Source of the DNA: CAZKUR01 sp964556005
Lineage (GTDB): Bacteria; Bacteroidota; Ignavibacteria; Ignavibacteriales; Ignavibacteriaceae
Assembly: GCA_964556005.1 (NCBI GenBank)
Contig: CAZKUR010000019.1
Coordinates: forward strand, 1 to 59,342
DNA: 59,342 bases
Direction of reading: 5' to 3'
In this document: positions 16,461 through 25,518 of the stretch, piece after piece
How positions within the stretch are numbered: position 1 is the first letter of the stretch
How the letters are laid out: each line of letters starts with the position of its first letter
Notes under the pieces: generated by a model
Databases searched by the model: none
The model's input: only the letters and a program-made list of their open reading frames with translations
Told to the model about the DNA's origin: nothing
Made by a program: the position numbers and the translations under genes

Positions 16461-17570
16461 ATGCTGATAGAAGAAATTTCACTCTTCCATAACAAGATGG
16501 AGCTTTTAACCCCGTTTGAAACTTCAATGGGGATAGAGTTTTTTGAAGAACATATCATTGTAAAAATTGACGGCGAGGGACTCACAGGCTGGGGAGAATG
16601 CGTTGTGGAACCAACCCCTTCATATTCCTCAGAAACAATAAAAACAGCATGGCACATTCTCAGCGATTTTTTAATCCCATCTATTTTGAAAAAAAACATA
16701 TCGAATATTGATGAGTACTTAAAAATCACCTCATGGATACGTGGACATAGGATGGCCAAGGCAGGTGTCGAAGCAGCATTATGGGATCTGTTTGCCAAAG
16801 CAAAGGGAATTAGTTTATCCGATCTATTGGGCGGAACACAAAAGGAAATAATGGTAGGTGTTAGTGTAGGAATAAAACCCGATATAAAAACCCTTCTTGA
16901 TGAAATAGCCGGATTTATAAATGAAGGATACAGAAGGATAAAACTGAAAATAGCACCCGGAAGGGATATACAATTTATAAAAGCCGTAAGAAAAGAATTT
17001 CCGGATATTTTATTTCAAGTAGATGCGAATTCATCCTACGAATTAAAACAATTGGATTTGCTCCGGCAAATGGATATTTATAATCTGCTATTAATTGAAC
17101 AGCCTCTCGGATATGAAGATATTTACGAACATTCAAAATTGCAGAGAGAATTAAAAACTCCAATTTGTCTTGACGAAAGTATAAGATCGCTTGGAGATGC
17201 AAAGGCAGCCTTAGAATTGGGTAGTTGTAAAAATATAAATATTAAGCCGGGGAGAGTTGGCGGTTATACCGAATCAATTTTAATTCATGACTATTGTGCA
17301 GCACAAAATATTCCTGTCTGGCATGGAGGTATGGATGAATCAGCAATCGGACGGGCTGGTAATATTGCATTAGCTTCATTACCCAATTTCAAATTGCCGG
17401 CAGATTTATCCGCAAGCAACAGATACTATAAGGAAGATATTGCCGAACCATTGTTTAAGCTTAATAAGAACGGGACTATAAATGTACCAACCGGAGCAGG
17501 CATCGGAGTTGAAGTCGATATTAAAAGATTAAATAAAGTAACTGTTTTTAAAAAAGAATTTAAAGCTTAA
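16461..17570 (+). CDS. Enolase-superfamily racemase, NSAR/OSBS type
   Basis: A 369-residue muconate-lactonizing-subgroup enzyme. Catalytic KxK is K161/K163 (RRIKLKIAPG), metal ligands are D188 (FQVDANSS), E213 (LLIEQPL) and D238 (CLDESIRS), and the opposite Lys is K262 (NIKPGRVGGY). GHRMAKAGVEAALWDL and the closing LASLPNFKLPADLSAS are close to N-succinylamino acid racemase / o-succinylbenzoate synthase proteins. No menaquinone genes are nearby, and the neighbours are peptidases and a D-amino-acid-type PLP enzyme, so racemisation of N-acyl amino acids is more likely than MenC activity. It stands 12 bases before the amidohydrolase gene. Confidence 0.88.
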   Translation: MLIEEISLFHNKMELLTPFETSMGIEFFEEHIIVKIDGEGLTGWGECVVEPTPSYSSETIKTAWHILSDFLIPSILKKNISNIDEYLKITSWIRGHRMAKAGVEAALWDLFAKAKGISLSDLLGGTQKEIMVGVSVGIKPDIKTLLDEIAGFINEGYRRIKLKIAPGRDIQFIKAVRKEFPDILFQVDANSSYELKQLDLLRQMDIYNLLLIEQPLGYEDIYEHSKLQRELKTPICLDESIRSLGDAKAALELGSCKNINIKPGRVGGYTESILIHDYCAAQNIPVWHGGMDESAIGRAGNIALASLPNFKLPADLSASNRYYKEDIAEPLFKLNKNGTINVPTGAGIGVEVDIKRLNKVTVFKKEFKA

Positions 17571-17582
17571 AGGATTTTAAAT

Positions 17583-19307
17583 TTGGACTCTTTAAAAATT
17601 GTTTTTAAGATTTTCCTATTCTATTCATTTGCTTTTCTCTTTACGGGTTGTCAGCAAAAAAAATTACAAACGGCAGATCTGGTTTTAAAAAATGGCTTTA
17701 TTTATACCGTAGACAGCCTTAACACTAAAGCGGAAGCAGCTGCAATTAAAGATGGAAAATTCATTTTTATCGGGAATGATAACGCTGCGATCAATTTTAT
17801 AGGAGAGAAAACTAAAGTTATCGATCTTGGAGGGAAAATGGTTCTTCCGGGATTTATAGATGCGCACTGCCACCCTATTAGCTCATACCGTTATTTTTAT
17901 GAGTTGAATCTATACGGATTAAAAACTGTTGCTGATATTCAGAGTGCAATTAAAAAATATTTGGTATCTCATCCTGGCTCGCAATATATTAAAGGAAGAG
18001 GCTGGAGCGATACGGACTTTCCCAAGACGGGACCGGATAAAAAAATAATTGATGAAGTTGTAAGGGAAATTCCCGTTTCTTTTTCTTCAGATGGAGGGCA
18101 TTCAATTTGGGTTAATTCAAAAACTCTTGAATTGGCAGGCATAAATAAGAAAACAAAAAATCCTGCAGGAGGTATTATAGAAAGGGATCCCCTTACTCAG
18201 GAACCTTTCGGTACATTGCGCGAGGGTGCGGCTGACCTTGTTTCAAAAGTCTTCCCCACTTACTCGGTTGAAGAGCTTATGAAGGGATTGGAAGATTACC
18301 AGGAAATGGCTTCAAAATTCGGAATTACAACAGCTCATGACGCTTATCTTGATGCTGGAAGCAATGAACCCGCAGCATATCGTAAACTCGAAAATGGCAA
18401 TAAGTTGAAAATGAGATTCCGCGCTTCGCTTTATGTCGATCCCGACAAAGGGATTGAACAAATAAAGTCATTAAACGAAGAAAGAGAAAAAAATAAAAGC
18501 GAACTTTTTCAAACAAATGCCGCCAAAATATTTATTGACGGGGTAGTTGAAGGGAGCACTGCATATCTTAAAGAACCATACAAGCATATACCCGGTTCAC
18601 ACGGTGAATTGCTTTGGGATCTTAATAAATTAAATAAAATTTGTTCGGAACTTGATAAAGACAAATTTCAGATTCACGTTCATGCAATTGGCGATGCGGC
18701 AACTTCCGTAACACTTGATGCTTTTGCATATGCTCTAAAGCAAAATGGAAAAAGAGATTCCAGAAATCTAATAACGCATCTTCAATTAGTTGCTCCATCT
18801 GATATTACCCGTTTTAAGAAATTGGGAGTAGTTGCATTACCCCAACCATATTGGTTTATGAAAGATGATTATTATTACAATATACAGGTACCTTATCTTG
18901 GTTTGGAACGCGCAGATAAGGAATACCCGATGGAAAGTTTTTCCAAAGCCGGAGTTGTAGTGGCATCCTCCAGCGATTACCCCGTAACTATTCCCTGCAA
19001 TCCTTTAATAGCAATTCAGGTAGGAATAACACGCAGCGAGTTGAATACTACAGACCCTAAAGAAATCCTTTGGCCTGAAGAACGTGCAACATTAGAACAA
19101 ATGATAAGAAGCTTTACCATTAATGGTGCCTTTGCAAATTTTCTTGAGAAAGAAACCGGCTCAATTGAGGTTGGGAAGTCGGCGGACTTTGTTGTGCTCG
19201 ATAAAAACCTTTTCACGATCCCTGTAACAGAAATAAATAAAGCAAAAGTACTATTGACTTTCTTCGAAGGAAAAGAAGTATTTAAAAAAAGCACTTTTAC
19301 CGATTAA
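17583..19307 (+). CDS. Exported amidohydrolase, YtcJ-like (lipoprotein)
   Basis: A 574-residue Amidohydro_3 enzyme. The start is TTG with AAAGGA upstream; it is supported because it gives a lipoprotein signal peptide with lipobox FTGC (C23). The metal-binding HxH is H95/H97 (GFIDAHCHPISSY). KIFIDGVVEGSTAYL, HVHAIGDAA and SSDYPVTIPCNPL are typical of the YtcJ group. The enzyme would hydrolyse an amide or cyclic amide in the periplasm or on a membrane surface; the substrate is unknown. It is probably co-transcribed with the racemase gene and converges on the minus-strand peptidase genes. Confidence 0.9.
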   Translation: MDSLKIVFKIFLFYSFAFLFTGCQQKKLQTADLVLKNGFIYTVDSLNTKAEAAAIKDGKFIFIGNDNAAINFIGEKTKVIDLGGKMVLPGFIDAHCHPISSYRYFYELNLYGLKTVADIQSAIKKYLVSHPGSQYIKGRGWSDTDFPKTGPDKKIIDEVVREIPVSFSSDGGHSIWVNSKTLELAGINKKTKNPAGGIIERDPLTQEPFGTLREGAADLVSKVFPTYSVEELMKGLEDYQEMASKFGITTAHDAYLDAGSNEPAAYRKLENGNKLKMRFRASLYVDPDKGIEQIKSLNEEREKNKSELFQTNAAKIFIDGVVEGSTAYLKEPYKHIPGSHGELLWDLNKLNKICSELDKDKFQIHVHAIGDAATSVTLDAFAYALKQNGKRDSRNLITHLQLVAPSDITRFKKLGVVALPQPYWFMKDDYYYNIQVPYLGLERADKEYPMESFSKAGVVVASSSDYPVTIPCNPLIAIQVGITRSELNTTDPKEILWPEERATLEQMIRSFTINGAFANFLEKETGSIEVGKSADFVVLDKNLFTIPVTEINKAKVLLTFFEGKEVFKKSTFTD

Positions 19308-19339
19308 AGATTTTCCGGCTCAAAGTATTTGTCTAAATA

Positions 19340-20854
19340 TTATAAATCACCAACAGCGCTAATTAATCTTTCCCAAAGTTTACTTCCGTTTTCACTATTT
19401 GTCATAATCACTATCCCTGAACCTTCTTCTCTATTAAACTGTGAGTAACATCTAAAACCGGTCCGGTTAGCTCCGCTGTGATAAACTATATTACCGGTAA
19501 TTGTTGAATCAATTCCCCATCCCAAACCTCTGTAAGAAAATATTCCTAGAGCACGTCCGGGCCTGTCAATTACATCACGAATATCAACTCGGATTTGGTG
19601 TGATAACATTTCAGATATCATTTCATTAGATAATGAAAAATCACCGGTAGTATCCGGTTTCATTATCTCAATCATAAATTTTGCATACTCATCCGGAGTT
19701 GTGTAAAGTGTGTAAGCTGCATCGGCATGCGTATATTTACTTCTTTTATTGCATTTTCCCAAATTGTTATGTCCCGTGGCAATTTGCGGGTTAAACTGTT
19801 TAGTCCAAACAAAGCTAGTTGATTTAAATCTAAGTTTATCAAACAGTTCTTGCTTGGCAAAAACTTCAAGCGGTTCATGCGTTATATGTTCGACAACTCT
19901 TTGCAAATAATACATCCCTTCGCCGGAATAGCTGAACTTGGTTCCGGGTTTAAAGTAAACCGGAAGCGGTCCTCCCTTTTCCTCACCGCCTTTTCTCCAG
20001 TTAGGCAAACCGCTTGTATGAGTTAGTACCATTCTTGCCGTAATCATTTTTGAATAATCTTCTTCCGGACTTACAAATTCTTCGCTAAGATAATTGTAGA
20101 GCGGTTTGTCTAAATCTAATTTTCCTTGTTCAACTAATCTTAAAACCAAATATGTAAAAACAGGTTTACTCATTGAACAAGCTTCAAACATAGTTTCATG
20201 ATTTACTTTTTTTCTCCCGACAACATCGGTTACTCCAAAACATTTAGACCACTTAAGCTTATAATCTTTTATAATACTGATTGATACTCCCGGAACTTTC
20301 AGTTCTTCCATTAATTGCGGAGTAAGCATCTCAAGTTTTTCAGTTACATCAAATAATTTTGGAATTTTATTAAAAGACTTTTTACCTATCTTATTTAATG
20401 ATACATAAGCCGCCCATCGTACATCACGGTCGTCATCATATAATAAATTAAGAAGTTGAGGAACTGCTGACTCTGCCTCTTTTTTAAATTTGCCTAAAGC
20501 GAGTGCCGAACACCATCTAACATTTGAGTTTTTATCCTTTAACGCTTCCTTAAGAGAAGGAATCGCTTTCTTACCCTCAGGCGCAATTTTAAATAATGCA
20601 ATTGCGGAGCACCATTTTGTATCATCATTCTTATCCGATAAAGATTTTACTAAATAATCGACAGCTTTATCTCCGTAATTAACAATTTTTATAATAGCGT
20701 CACCGGCAGCAAACGGATCTTCATTTGAGAAATTATTTATCAGCGCAAGTATGTTATTACCATTGGATGAATCTATTTCCTGGGAAAATGTATTTGAAGC
20801 TGTTAATAAGAATGAAATGATAAAGAGAATAAAATGTTTAATTGTTTTTTCCAT
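19340..20854 (-). CDS. Secreted serine hydrolase: HEAT repeats fused to a beta-lactamase-type domain
   Basis: A 504-residue exported protein. Residues 1-24 form a signal peptide. Residues ~48-160 contain three to four HEAT-like repeats with a repeated WCSALALGKF/WAAYVSLNKIG pattern. From ~170 to the end is a beta-lactamase/D,D-peptidase domain: SxxK at S227-K230 (EACSMSKPVF), Tyr motif at Y309 (FSYSGEGMYYL), and YHSGANRTGF near residue 465 in place of KTG. This family includes D-aminopeptidases and esterases. It is the last gene of the long minus-strand run; 28 bases separate it from the PLP-enzyme stop. The substrate is unknown, but peptide hydrolysis suits the neighbours. Confidence 0.88.
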   Translation of the reverse strand: MEKTIKHFILFIISFLLTASNTFSQEIDSSNGNNILALINNFSNEDPFAAGDAIIKIVNYGDKAVDYLVKSLSDKNDDTKWCSAIALFKIAPEGKKAIPSLKEALKDKNSNVRWCSALALGKFKKEAESAVPQLLNLLYDDDRDVRWAAYVSLNKIGKKSFNKIPKLFDVTEKLEMLTPQLMEELKVPGVSISIIKDYKLKWSKCFGVTDVVGRKKVNHETMFEACSMSKPVFTYLVLRLVEQGKLDLDKPLYNYLSEEFVSPEEDYSKMITARMVLTHTSGLPNWRKGGEEKGGPLPVYFKPGTKFSYSGEGMYYLQRVVEHITHEPLEVFAKQELFDKLRFKSTSFVWTKQFNPQIATGHNNLGKCNKRSKYTHADAAYTLYTTPDEYAKFMIEIMKPDTTGDFSLSNEMISEMLSHQIRVDIRDVIDRPGRALGIFSYRGLGWGIDSTITGNIVYHSGANRTGFRCYSQFNREEGSGIVIMTNSENGSKLWERLISAVGDL

Positions 20855-20882
20855 TATTGTTGATGCAATTTTAATTAAAAAT

Positions 20883-21896
20883 TCAACTAGTATATTTTTT
20901 TATTTTTATACAATTTGCAATCTTTCCAAATTCCTCTTCAAAAGAAAAGATTATTGGTATCCCGCCTGTATGTAAAAAAATAACCGGAATATTTTTATCA
21001 ATGATTTTCTTTGCGGTAAGATCTATTAAGCCCGCCATTACTTTTCCTGTATAAATTGGATCTAGTAAAATTCCCTCAAGATCAGCGCAATCCAAAATTG
21101 CTTTTTTGCCTTCTTCTGTTATTACACCATATTTAGAAAAATAGTCATCATAACATTCAATTGATAATTTATCGGGATCAATTTTATAATCAAATATTTG
21201 TGCACTTTCCCGGATAATTTCTTTTGTTCGCTGAATAATTTCATCAGTTTTTCTGGAAACACTAACTCCGATAATCCTGGCATTCGGCATAAATATATCA
21301 GTCCCTAATATTGAACCGGCAAAAGTTCCGCAAGAGCCAACGCCTAAAATTATTTGGACCTTATTATCTCCAAATTGCCCGGACAGTTCTTCAATCGCTT
21401 TAACGTAACCGAGAGCGCTCAAACCTGTGCTGCCGCCAACCGGGAGAATAAATGGTTTATGCCCTTGACTTAAAAGATCACCAGCCCACTTTTCCATTGC
21501 CAATGTTAAATGATCATTTGCATCATCATCAACGAGATACCGTATTTCGGTTCCAAACAAAACGTTTAACAGTATGTTGCCTTTGTAAGATTTAAATTCC
21601 GGCCCACCGAGAACGAGTTTAACATCGAGTCCAAATTTACGAGCCGCTGCAGCAGTCATCCGTGCATGATTGGATTGAATTCCACCTGCAGTTAAAATAA
21701 CATCATAACCGCCGTTGATGATTTCGGCAAAATCATATTCTAATTTCCTTGCTTTGTTTCCGCCCCCGGCAAAGCCTGTTAAATCATCCCGTTTAATAAA
21801 CAATTTGGATAAGCCAATCTTTTTTGCCAGCCTTGGTGCCTCCTCTAAAGGTGTAGGAATATTGGCAAGCTTCACTCTTGGTATATCATCAAACAT
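20883..21896 (-). CDS. D-cysteine desulfhydrase / ACC-deaminase-family PLP enzyme
   Basis: A fold-type II PLP enzyme. The PLP lysine lies in FAGGGNKARKLEYD and the conserved Ser/His in TAGGIQSNHARMTAAAARK. FIKRDDLTGFAGGG and ILPVGGSTGLSALGYVKA are typical of D-cysteine desulfhydrase and its relatives (ACC deaminase, L-cysteate sulfo-lyase). It would deaminate D-cysteine or another small D-amino acid to pyruvate-type products in the cytoplasm. A TTG six codons upstream (21914) is possible; the ATG at 21896 gives the usual N-terminus FDDIPRVKLANIPTPL. It lies in the peptidase run, 71 bases after the M14 gene. Confidence 0.88.
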   Translation of the reverse strand: MFDDIPRVKLANIPTPLEEAPRLAKKIGLSKLFIKRDDLTGFAGGGNKARKLEYDFAEIINGGYDVILTAGGIQSNHARMTAAAARKFGLDVKLVLGGPEFKSYKGNILLNVLFGTEIRYLVDDDANDHLTLAMEKWAGDLLSQGHKPFILPVGGSTGLSALGYVKAIEELSGQFGDNKVQIILGVGSCGTFAGSILGTDIFMPNARIIGVSVSRKTDEIIQRTKEIIRESAQIFDYKIDPDKLSIECYDDYFSKYGVITEEGKKAILDCADLEGILLDPIYTGKVMAGLIDLTAKKIIDKNIPVIFLHTGGIPIIFSFEEEFGKIANCIKIKKYTS

Positions 21897-21967
21897 TTTG
21901 GTTCCAATATTCAATCTTGAATATGAGAATCTCGTAATTAAGAAAAATGAATATTATCAATTCATAA

Positions 21968-23476
21968 TCATCTATTATTTTTTACTACTCTAAGGATCGG
22001 ATAATTTTCTCCTATCTTCAACAGATGTTCAAAACTCTTGTAGGTAACTAATCCTAATTCCGATTTAGGTTCAAGAGCAGTTACAATCATATTGTTATCT
22101 AATTGTTTTGTGGGAATAAAAATGTAATCGCCTTCCGAAAGACTATTTGGAATTTCTTTTACCTCAACAGCCGGATTTACAATTGTATCTCCCTCAAAAT
22201 TCATTGAATCGATTCTGCTTATATAATACTGTTCTATCTTATCGCCTTCTCTCTTTTTATAATTGAAATACTTAACGGATTGTCTATCGGCCCAATCGAT
22301 AATTTCTTTCAGGTTTTTAGGAACCAAATACCCGCTTGGTCTTTCCACATCATACAATGACTTGACAACCGGACGGAAATCATTTACAGTAATCACCGTA
22401 TCTTTATTCGAATAGAGTGAGAGAAGATGTAATTTTAATTTCTCTCCGTTCTTCACGTGATCCATTTGGATTGCAACTTTATTACTAACGTTATTTTTGA
22501 TTAATTTTTTCCGTTCCCTTCTTACCATCGACTTAATTTTGTCTTTATGAAGATAAATGAATTTGAGAAAACCAAGCATACCTGTTTTCTGCCCAAAGCT
22601 TCTTCTTTTTATATTTTCAACTTGATTATCTTTACTGTTATTTAACCCTTCCTGGATAAATGAAAACGAACCGAGAATGCCGGGGTTTTGCCTTCCGTCA
22701 TTAATATCAAAAGTACTGTATCTTATAAGCTCAACTTCCGGCGGACCGCCGAGAATGTATTCCTGAAATGAAAAATTCCTTTTATTAAAATATTTTTTAA
22801 TGTATGGAATATATTTTTTTTCGGAATAATCACGAATTGCTTTTGAAATATTCGGATTAGTTAGCGTACCGACCTGTTCGTCAATATTTTTAATATAACC
22901 GTACTTTATCCAGCTTTCTGAGAAGGGACCATATTCGTGTATATCCATACAGGCTTCGGGCAGATATTTATAAAATAGTTTTTGTAAACCTTGTGTTTCC
23001 GGCTGCACAAGTGTTAGATGATCTCTGTTTAAATCGGCATCGTTTCCGTTTCTTCTTTGATTTTTTTCCGAACCATCCGGATTTACTTGCGGTACTATCA
23101 TGACATCCATCTTCGTAAGTAAAGAATCGAGTTTTCCCGAAGCAAAGTCTTTTAATAATAACAGTGCGCCTTCTTTTCCCGAAGGTTCATCTCCATGCTG
23201 CTGGCAGAAAAGCAATACTTTTATTTTTGATTTATCTTTTCCGAATTTAGAATTGGAAATTTTGACTACATATAAATTCCTTCCTTCGGCTGATTTTGCA
23301 ATTTGTTTCAATTGTAGTTCATTGTTCCATGAAGGAAGTTCATTAAGGTATTGCACTAATTCATCATAAGAAGTTAATTTCGTGAAGTTACTTACTTCCA
23401 GAGGAGTTTTCATGTTTTGAGGATAAATAAAAACACAAAAAAAGAATGCAAATAAAATTGAAAATAAATTTTTCAT
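21968..23476 (-). CDS. M14-family zinc carboxypeptidase, secreted
   Basis: A 502-residue exported metallopeptidase with a signal peptide in residues 1-20. Zinc ligands are H94 and E97 (FCQQHGDEPSGKEGALLL) and H180 (CMDIHEYGPF). The substrate-carboxylate region is NPDGSEKNQRRNGNDADLNRDH, with the family's N-R pair. About 300 residues follow the recognisable catalytic core, longer than a minimal carboxypeptidase. It would trim peptides in the periplasm or outside. It starts six bases after the secreted S51 peptidase gene ends, so the two are co-transcribed. Confidence 0.9.
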   Translation of the reverse strand: MKNLFSILFAFFFCVFIYPQNMKTPLEVSNFTKLTSYDELVQYLNELPSWNNELQLKQIAKSAEGRNLYVVKISNSKFGKDKSKIKVLLFCQQHGDEPSGKEGALLLLKDFASGKLDSLLTKMDVMIVPQVNPDGSEKNQRRNGNDADLNRDHLTLVQPETQGLQKLFYKYLPEACMDIHEYGPFSESWIKYGYIKNIDEQVGTLTNPNISKAIRDYSEKKYIPYIKKYFNKRNFSFQEYILGGPPEVELIRYSTFDINDGRQNPGILGSFSFIQEGLNNSKDNQVENIKRRSFGQKTGMLGFLKFIYLHKDKIKSMVRRERKKLIKNNVSNKVAIQMDHVKNGEKLKLHLLSLYSNKDTVITVNDFRPVVKSLYDVERPSGYLVPKNLKEIIDWADRQSVKYFNYKKREGDKIEQYYISRIDSMNFEGDTIVNPAVEVKEIPNSLSEGDYIFIPTKQLDNNMIVTALEPKSELGLVTYKSFEHLLKIGENYPILRVVKNNR

Positions 23477-23482
23477 AATTTC

Positions 23483-25501
23483 CTACTTAATTAGTAGCAT
23501 TGATTTTGTTTGCGAAAATAAATTTGATTTCAGCCGGTAAAAGTAAACACCACTCGGCAAATTCTTTGCATCGAAAAAAATTTTATGCAAGCCGGATGCT
23601 AATTGTGAATTTATCAGAGTTGCAATTTCACTGCCAAGTATATTGTAAATCTTTAAAGTTATAAACTCTGATTTGGGTAAAGAAAAAACAATTATTGTAC
23701 CCGGATTAAAAGGATTAGGATAATTATTCAATAAATGATAATCCGGTTCCTGCATTTTAATATCGCGACTAACTGATGAAGCATAATCAAAATTCCCTGT
23801 TGAAATTTGATATTGTAATCCATCATAAGTTGTAATCGAATATCTTAAATTATTCATCGCAGCAATCTGCCGTGTATTTGTTCCTGAAGAAGCTACGTAT
23901 GTCGATGAATCAACTTTTGTTGTTGCACGTGCATCAACAACTATTAATGGAAAATTACCTGCTGATTCAATAGTATTTTTATCTTTATTGATTTTTAATA
24001 ATTCAATACCATACGAATAAACACCAAGGCGTTTTCTATTTAGCATTAGACCCCAAAGAACCGCACTCGTTCTATTTTCGTAATAATCGGAATTTTCCAA
24101 TAGCCTTGGTTGATAAACAAATTCTTTAAAAATATTTAACCCAATATTATTTGTCATTTCTCCGTAATAGCCTGCGTAAGGTTCGGTATCCGTATTACCG
24201 ACAAAATATTGTCCTGATAATTTCCCGGCAGTGCCGAAAAAATATATAGGAGTACCGTTTGAAATTTTGTTTTCAAATGCCTGCGATGCCGGTTTAGTTG
24301 AATCAGCTAAAAGAGAAATTAAGTTTAATGAATCGCTGAGGACTGCAAAACACGATGCATTATTTATTTTATCAATTGCATCTTGAGTTTGAAGCGAATT
24401 TTCGGAAACAAAAAGTAAATCATAATTAAATCCCCGCGAGGCTATAAAATCTGAAACAATAGAAACCTCATTAGTGAATCCTTGATTTGAAATTATTAGA
24501 ACAGATTGAGGATTAACATCATTAAGAAAAACATCAAAACCATTCGACAATTGTCCCTGAATTTGGTCGGTGCCGGTTAACCATAAATTTGTTTTTGGTG
24601 TTTTGTATATTCGAGAAGTGTCAACTTCTTTGGCTGTTTGAGGAATAAATGAAATTGTCCGGGAATTAAAATTAAACTTCCAACCAGCTATAAGTTGATC
24701 GCATTTCAAATTCTCAATTGTATAATTTCCCGATTCATAATTACTATAGATTGTCCGGTTATCTTTTTGAAAGATTGCCACTGCGCCGCTCCCCATTACC
24801 TCGCCTATCCCGTTTTTATCAATTACAATAGCAGTTCGATCATCTATTCCGATTCCCATCAAATTTTTGCCGTTTAATTTTGAATAATTATAGATCATAG
24901 GAATTAATCTTGCAAATCTTGCCCGTTCGGTAAAATGAGAATCAATTAAAACATCCGGTACTAACCCCAAAAAATCATCATCTAAATCGATATTGTTGTT
25001 GAAAGGATTAGTGATATATGCTAATAAATTTCCGGAGCCGTGTTTAGCAGTAAATACAACATCTCCAAGTACCATTGCACCTGCACTTGTCCCGGAAATT
25101 ACTCCGCCGTTATTAAAAACATATCTTATCGCATCTTCTGTTTTAGTATCCTTCCATTTTGAAATGTAATTGTACTGGTCGCCGCCTTTAATAAATACAG
25201 CGTTTGCAGATATTAGTTCATCATAAGTCGATTGTGAATCGGCGAGTTCCCTGCTGTCAATCTTTTTATTATATGCAGACGAAGCACCTAAAGAAAGAAA
25301 ATAATCCGGGATCCAATTTGTCTCATCATTAACCGAAAGGATTATTATTTTACCGCTGTCGGCTTTTTGAACAATCCATGAATATGGTGCATTGCTCCAA
25401 TCATTATAATTTTCTGAACCACCGCCAATTGCACAAATATATCCCTGACCGTAAACAGAAAAATTTAATGATATAAGAATTACGAAAAAGAAATTTTTCA
25501 T
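23483..25501 (-). CDS. Cyanophycinase-like S51 peptidase with T9SS type A sorting domain
   Basis: An exported protein of 672 residues counted from the ATG at 25501 (a GTG lies three codons upstream). Signal peptide is about residues 1-19. The S51 domain follows: Gln109 (IKGGDQYNY), nucleophile S139 (SGTSAGAMVLG), D187-S188-H189 (IDSHFTERARFARL), with R193, R195 and R198 at the spacing seen in CphB, and GIGIDDRTAIV. CphB has Gln where this has S188. The C-terminus has NNYPNPFNPGTIIVFSLPKS and ends SGVYFYRLKSNLFSQTKSML, a T9SS sorting domain. It is therefore predicted to be secreted or surface-bound, cleaving cyanophycin or a related isopeptide. Confidence 0.88.
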   Translation of the reverse strand: MKNFFFVILISLNFSVYGQGYICAIGGGSENYNDWSNAPYSWIVQKADSGKIIILSVNDETNWIPDYFLSLGASSAYNKKIDSRELADSQSTYDELISANAVFIKGGDQYNYISKWKDTKTEDAIRYVFNNGGVISGTSAGAMVLGDVVFTAKHGSGNLLAYITNPFNNNIDLDDDFLGLVPDVLIDSHFTERARFARLIPMIYNYSKLNGKNLMGIGIDDRTAIVIDKNGIGEVMGSGAVAIFQKDNRTIYSNYESGNYTIENLKCDQLIAGWKFNFNSRTISFIPQTAKEVDTSRIYKTPKTNLWLTGTDQIQGQLSNGFDVFLNDVNPQSVLIISNQGFTNEVSIVSDFIASRGFNYDLLFVSENSLQTQDAIDKINNASCFAVLSDSLNLISLLADSTKPASQAFENKISNGTPIYFFGTAGKLSGQYFVGNTDTEPYAGYYGEMTNNIGLNIFKEFVYQPRLLENSDYYENRTSAVLWGLMLNRKRLGVYSYGIELLKINKDKNTIESAGNFPLIVVDARATTKVDSSTYVASSGTNTRQIAAMNNLRYSITTYDGLQYQISTGNFDYASSVSRDIKMQEPDYHLLNNYPNPFNPGTIIVFSLPKSEFITLKIYNILGSEIATLINSQLASGLHKIFFDAKNLPSGVYFYRLKSNLFSQTKSMLLIK

Positions 25502-25518
25502 TCTTAGCACATTACATA

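Noticed and set aside
16439..16798. 119-codon minus-strand open frame
   Set aside because: It lies inside the NSAR-type gene on the opposite strand, which has all catalytic residues.
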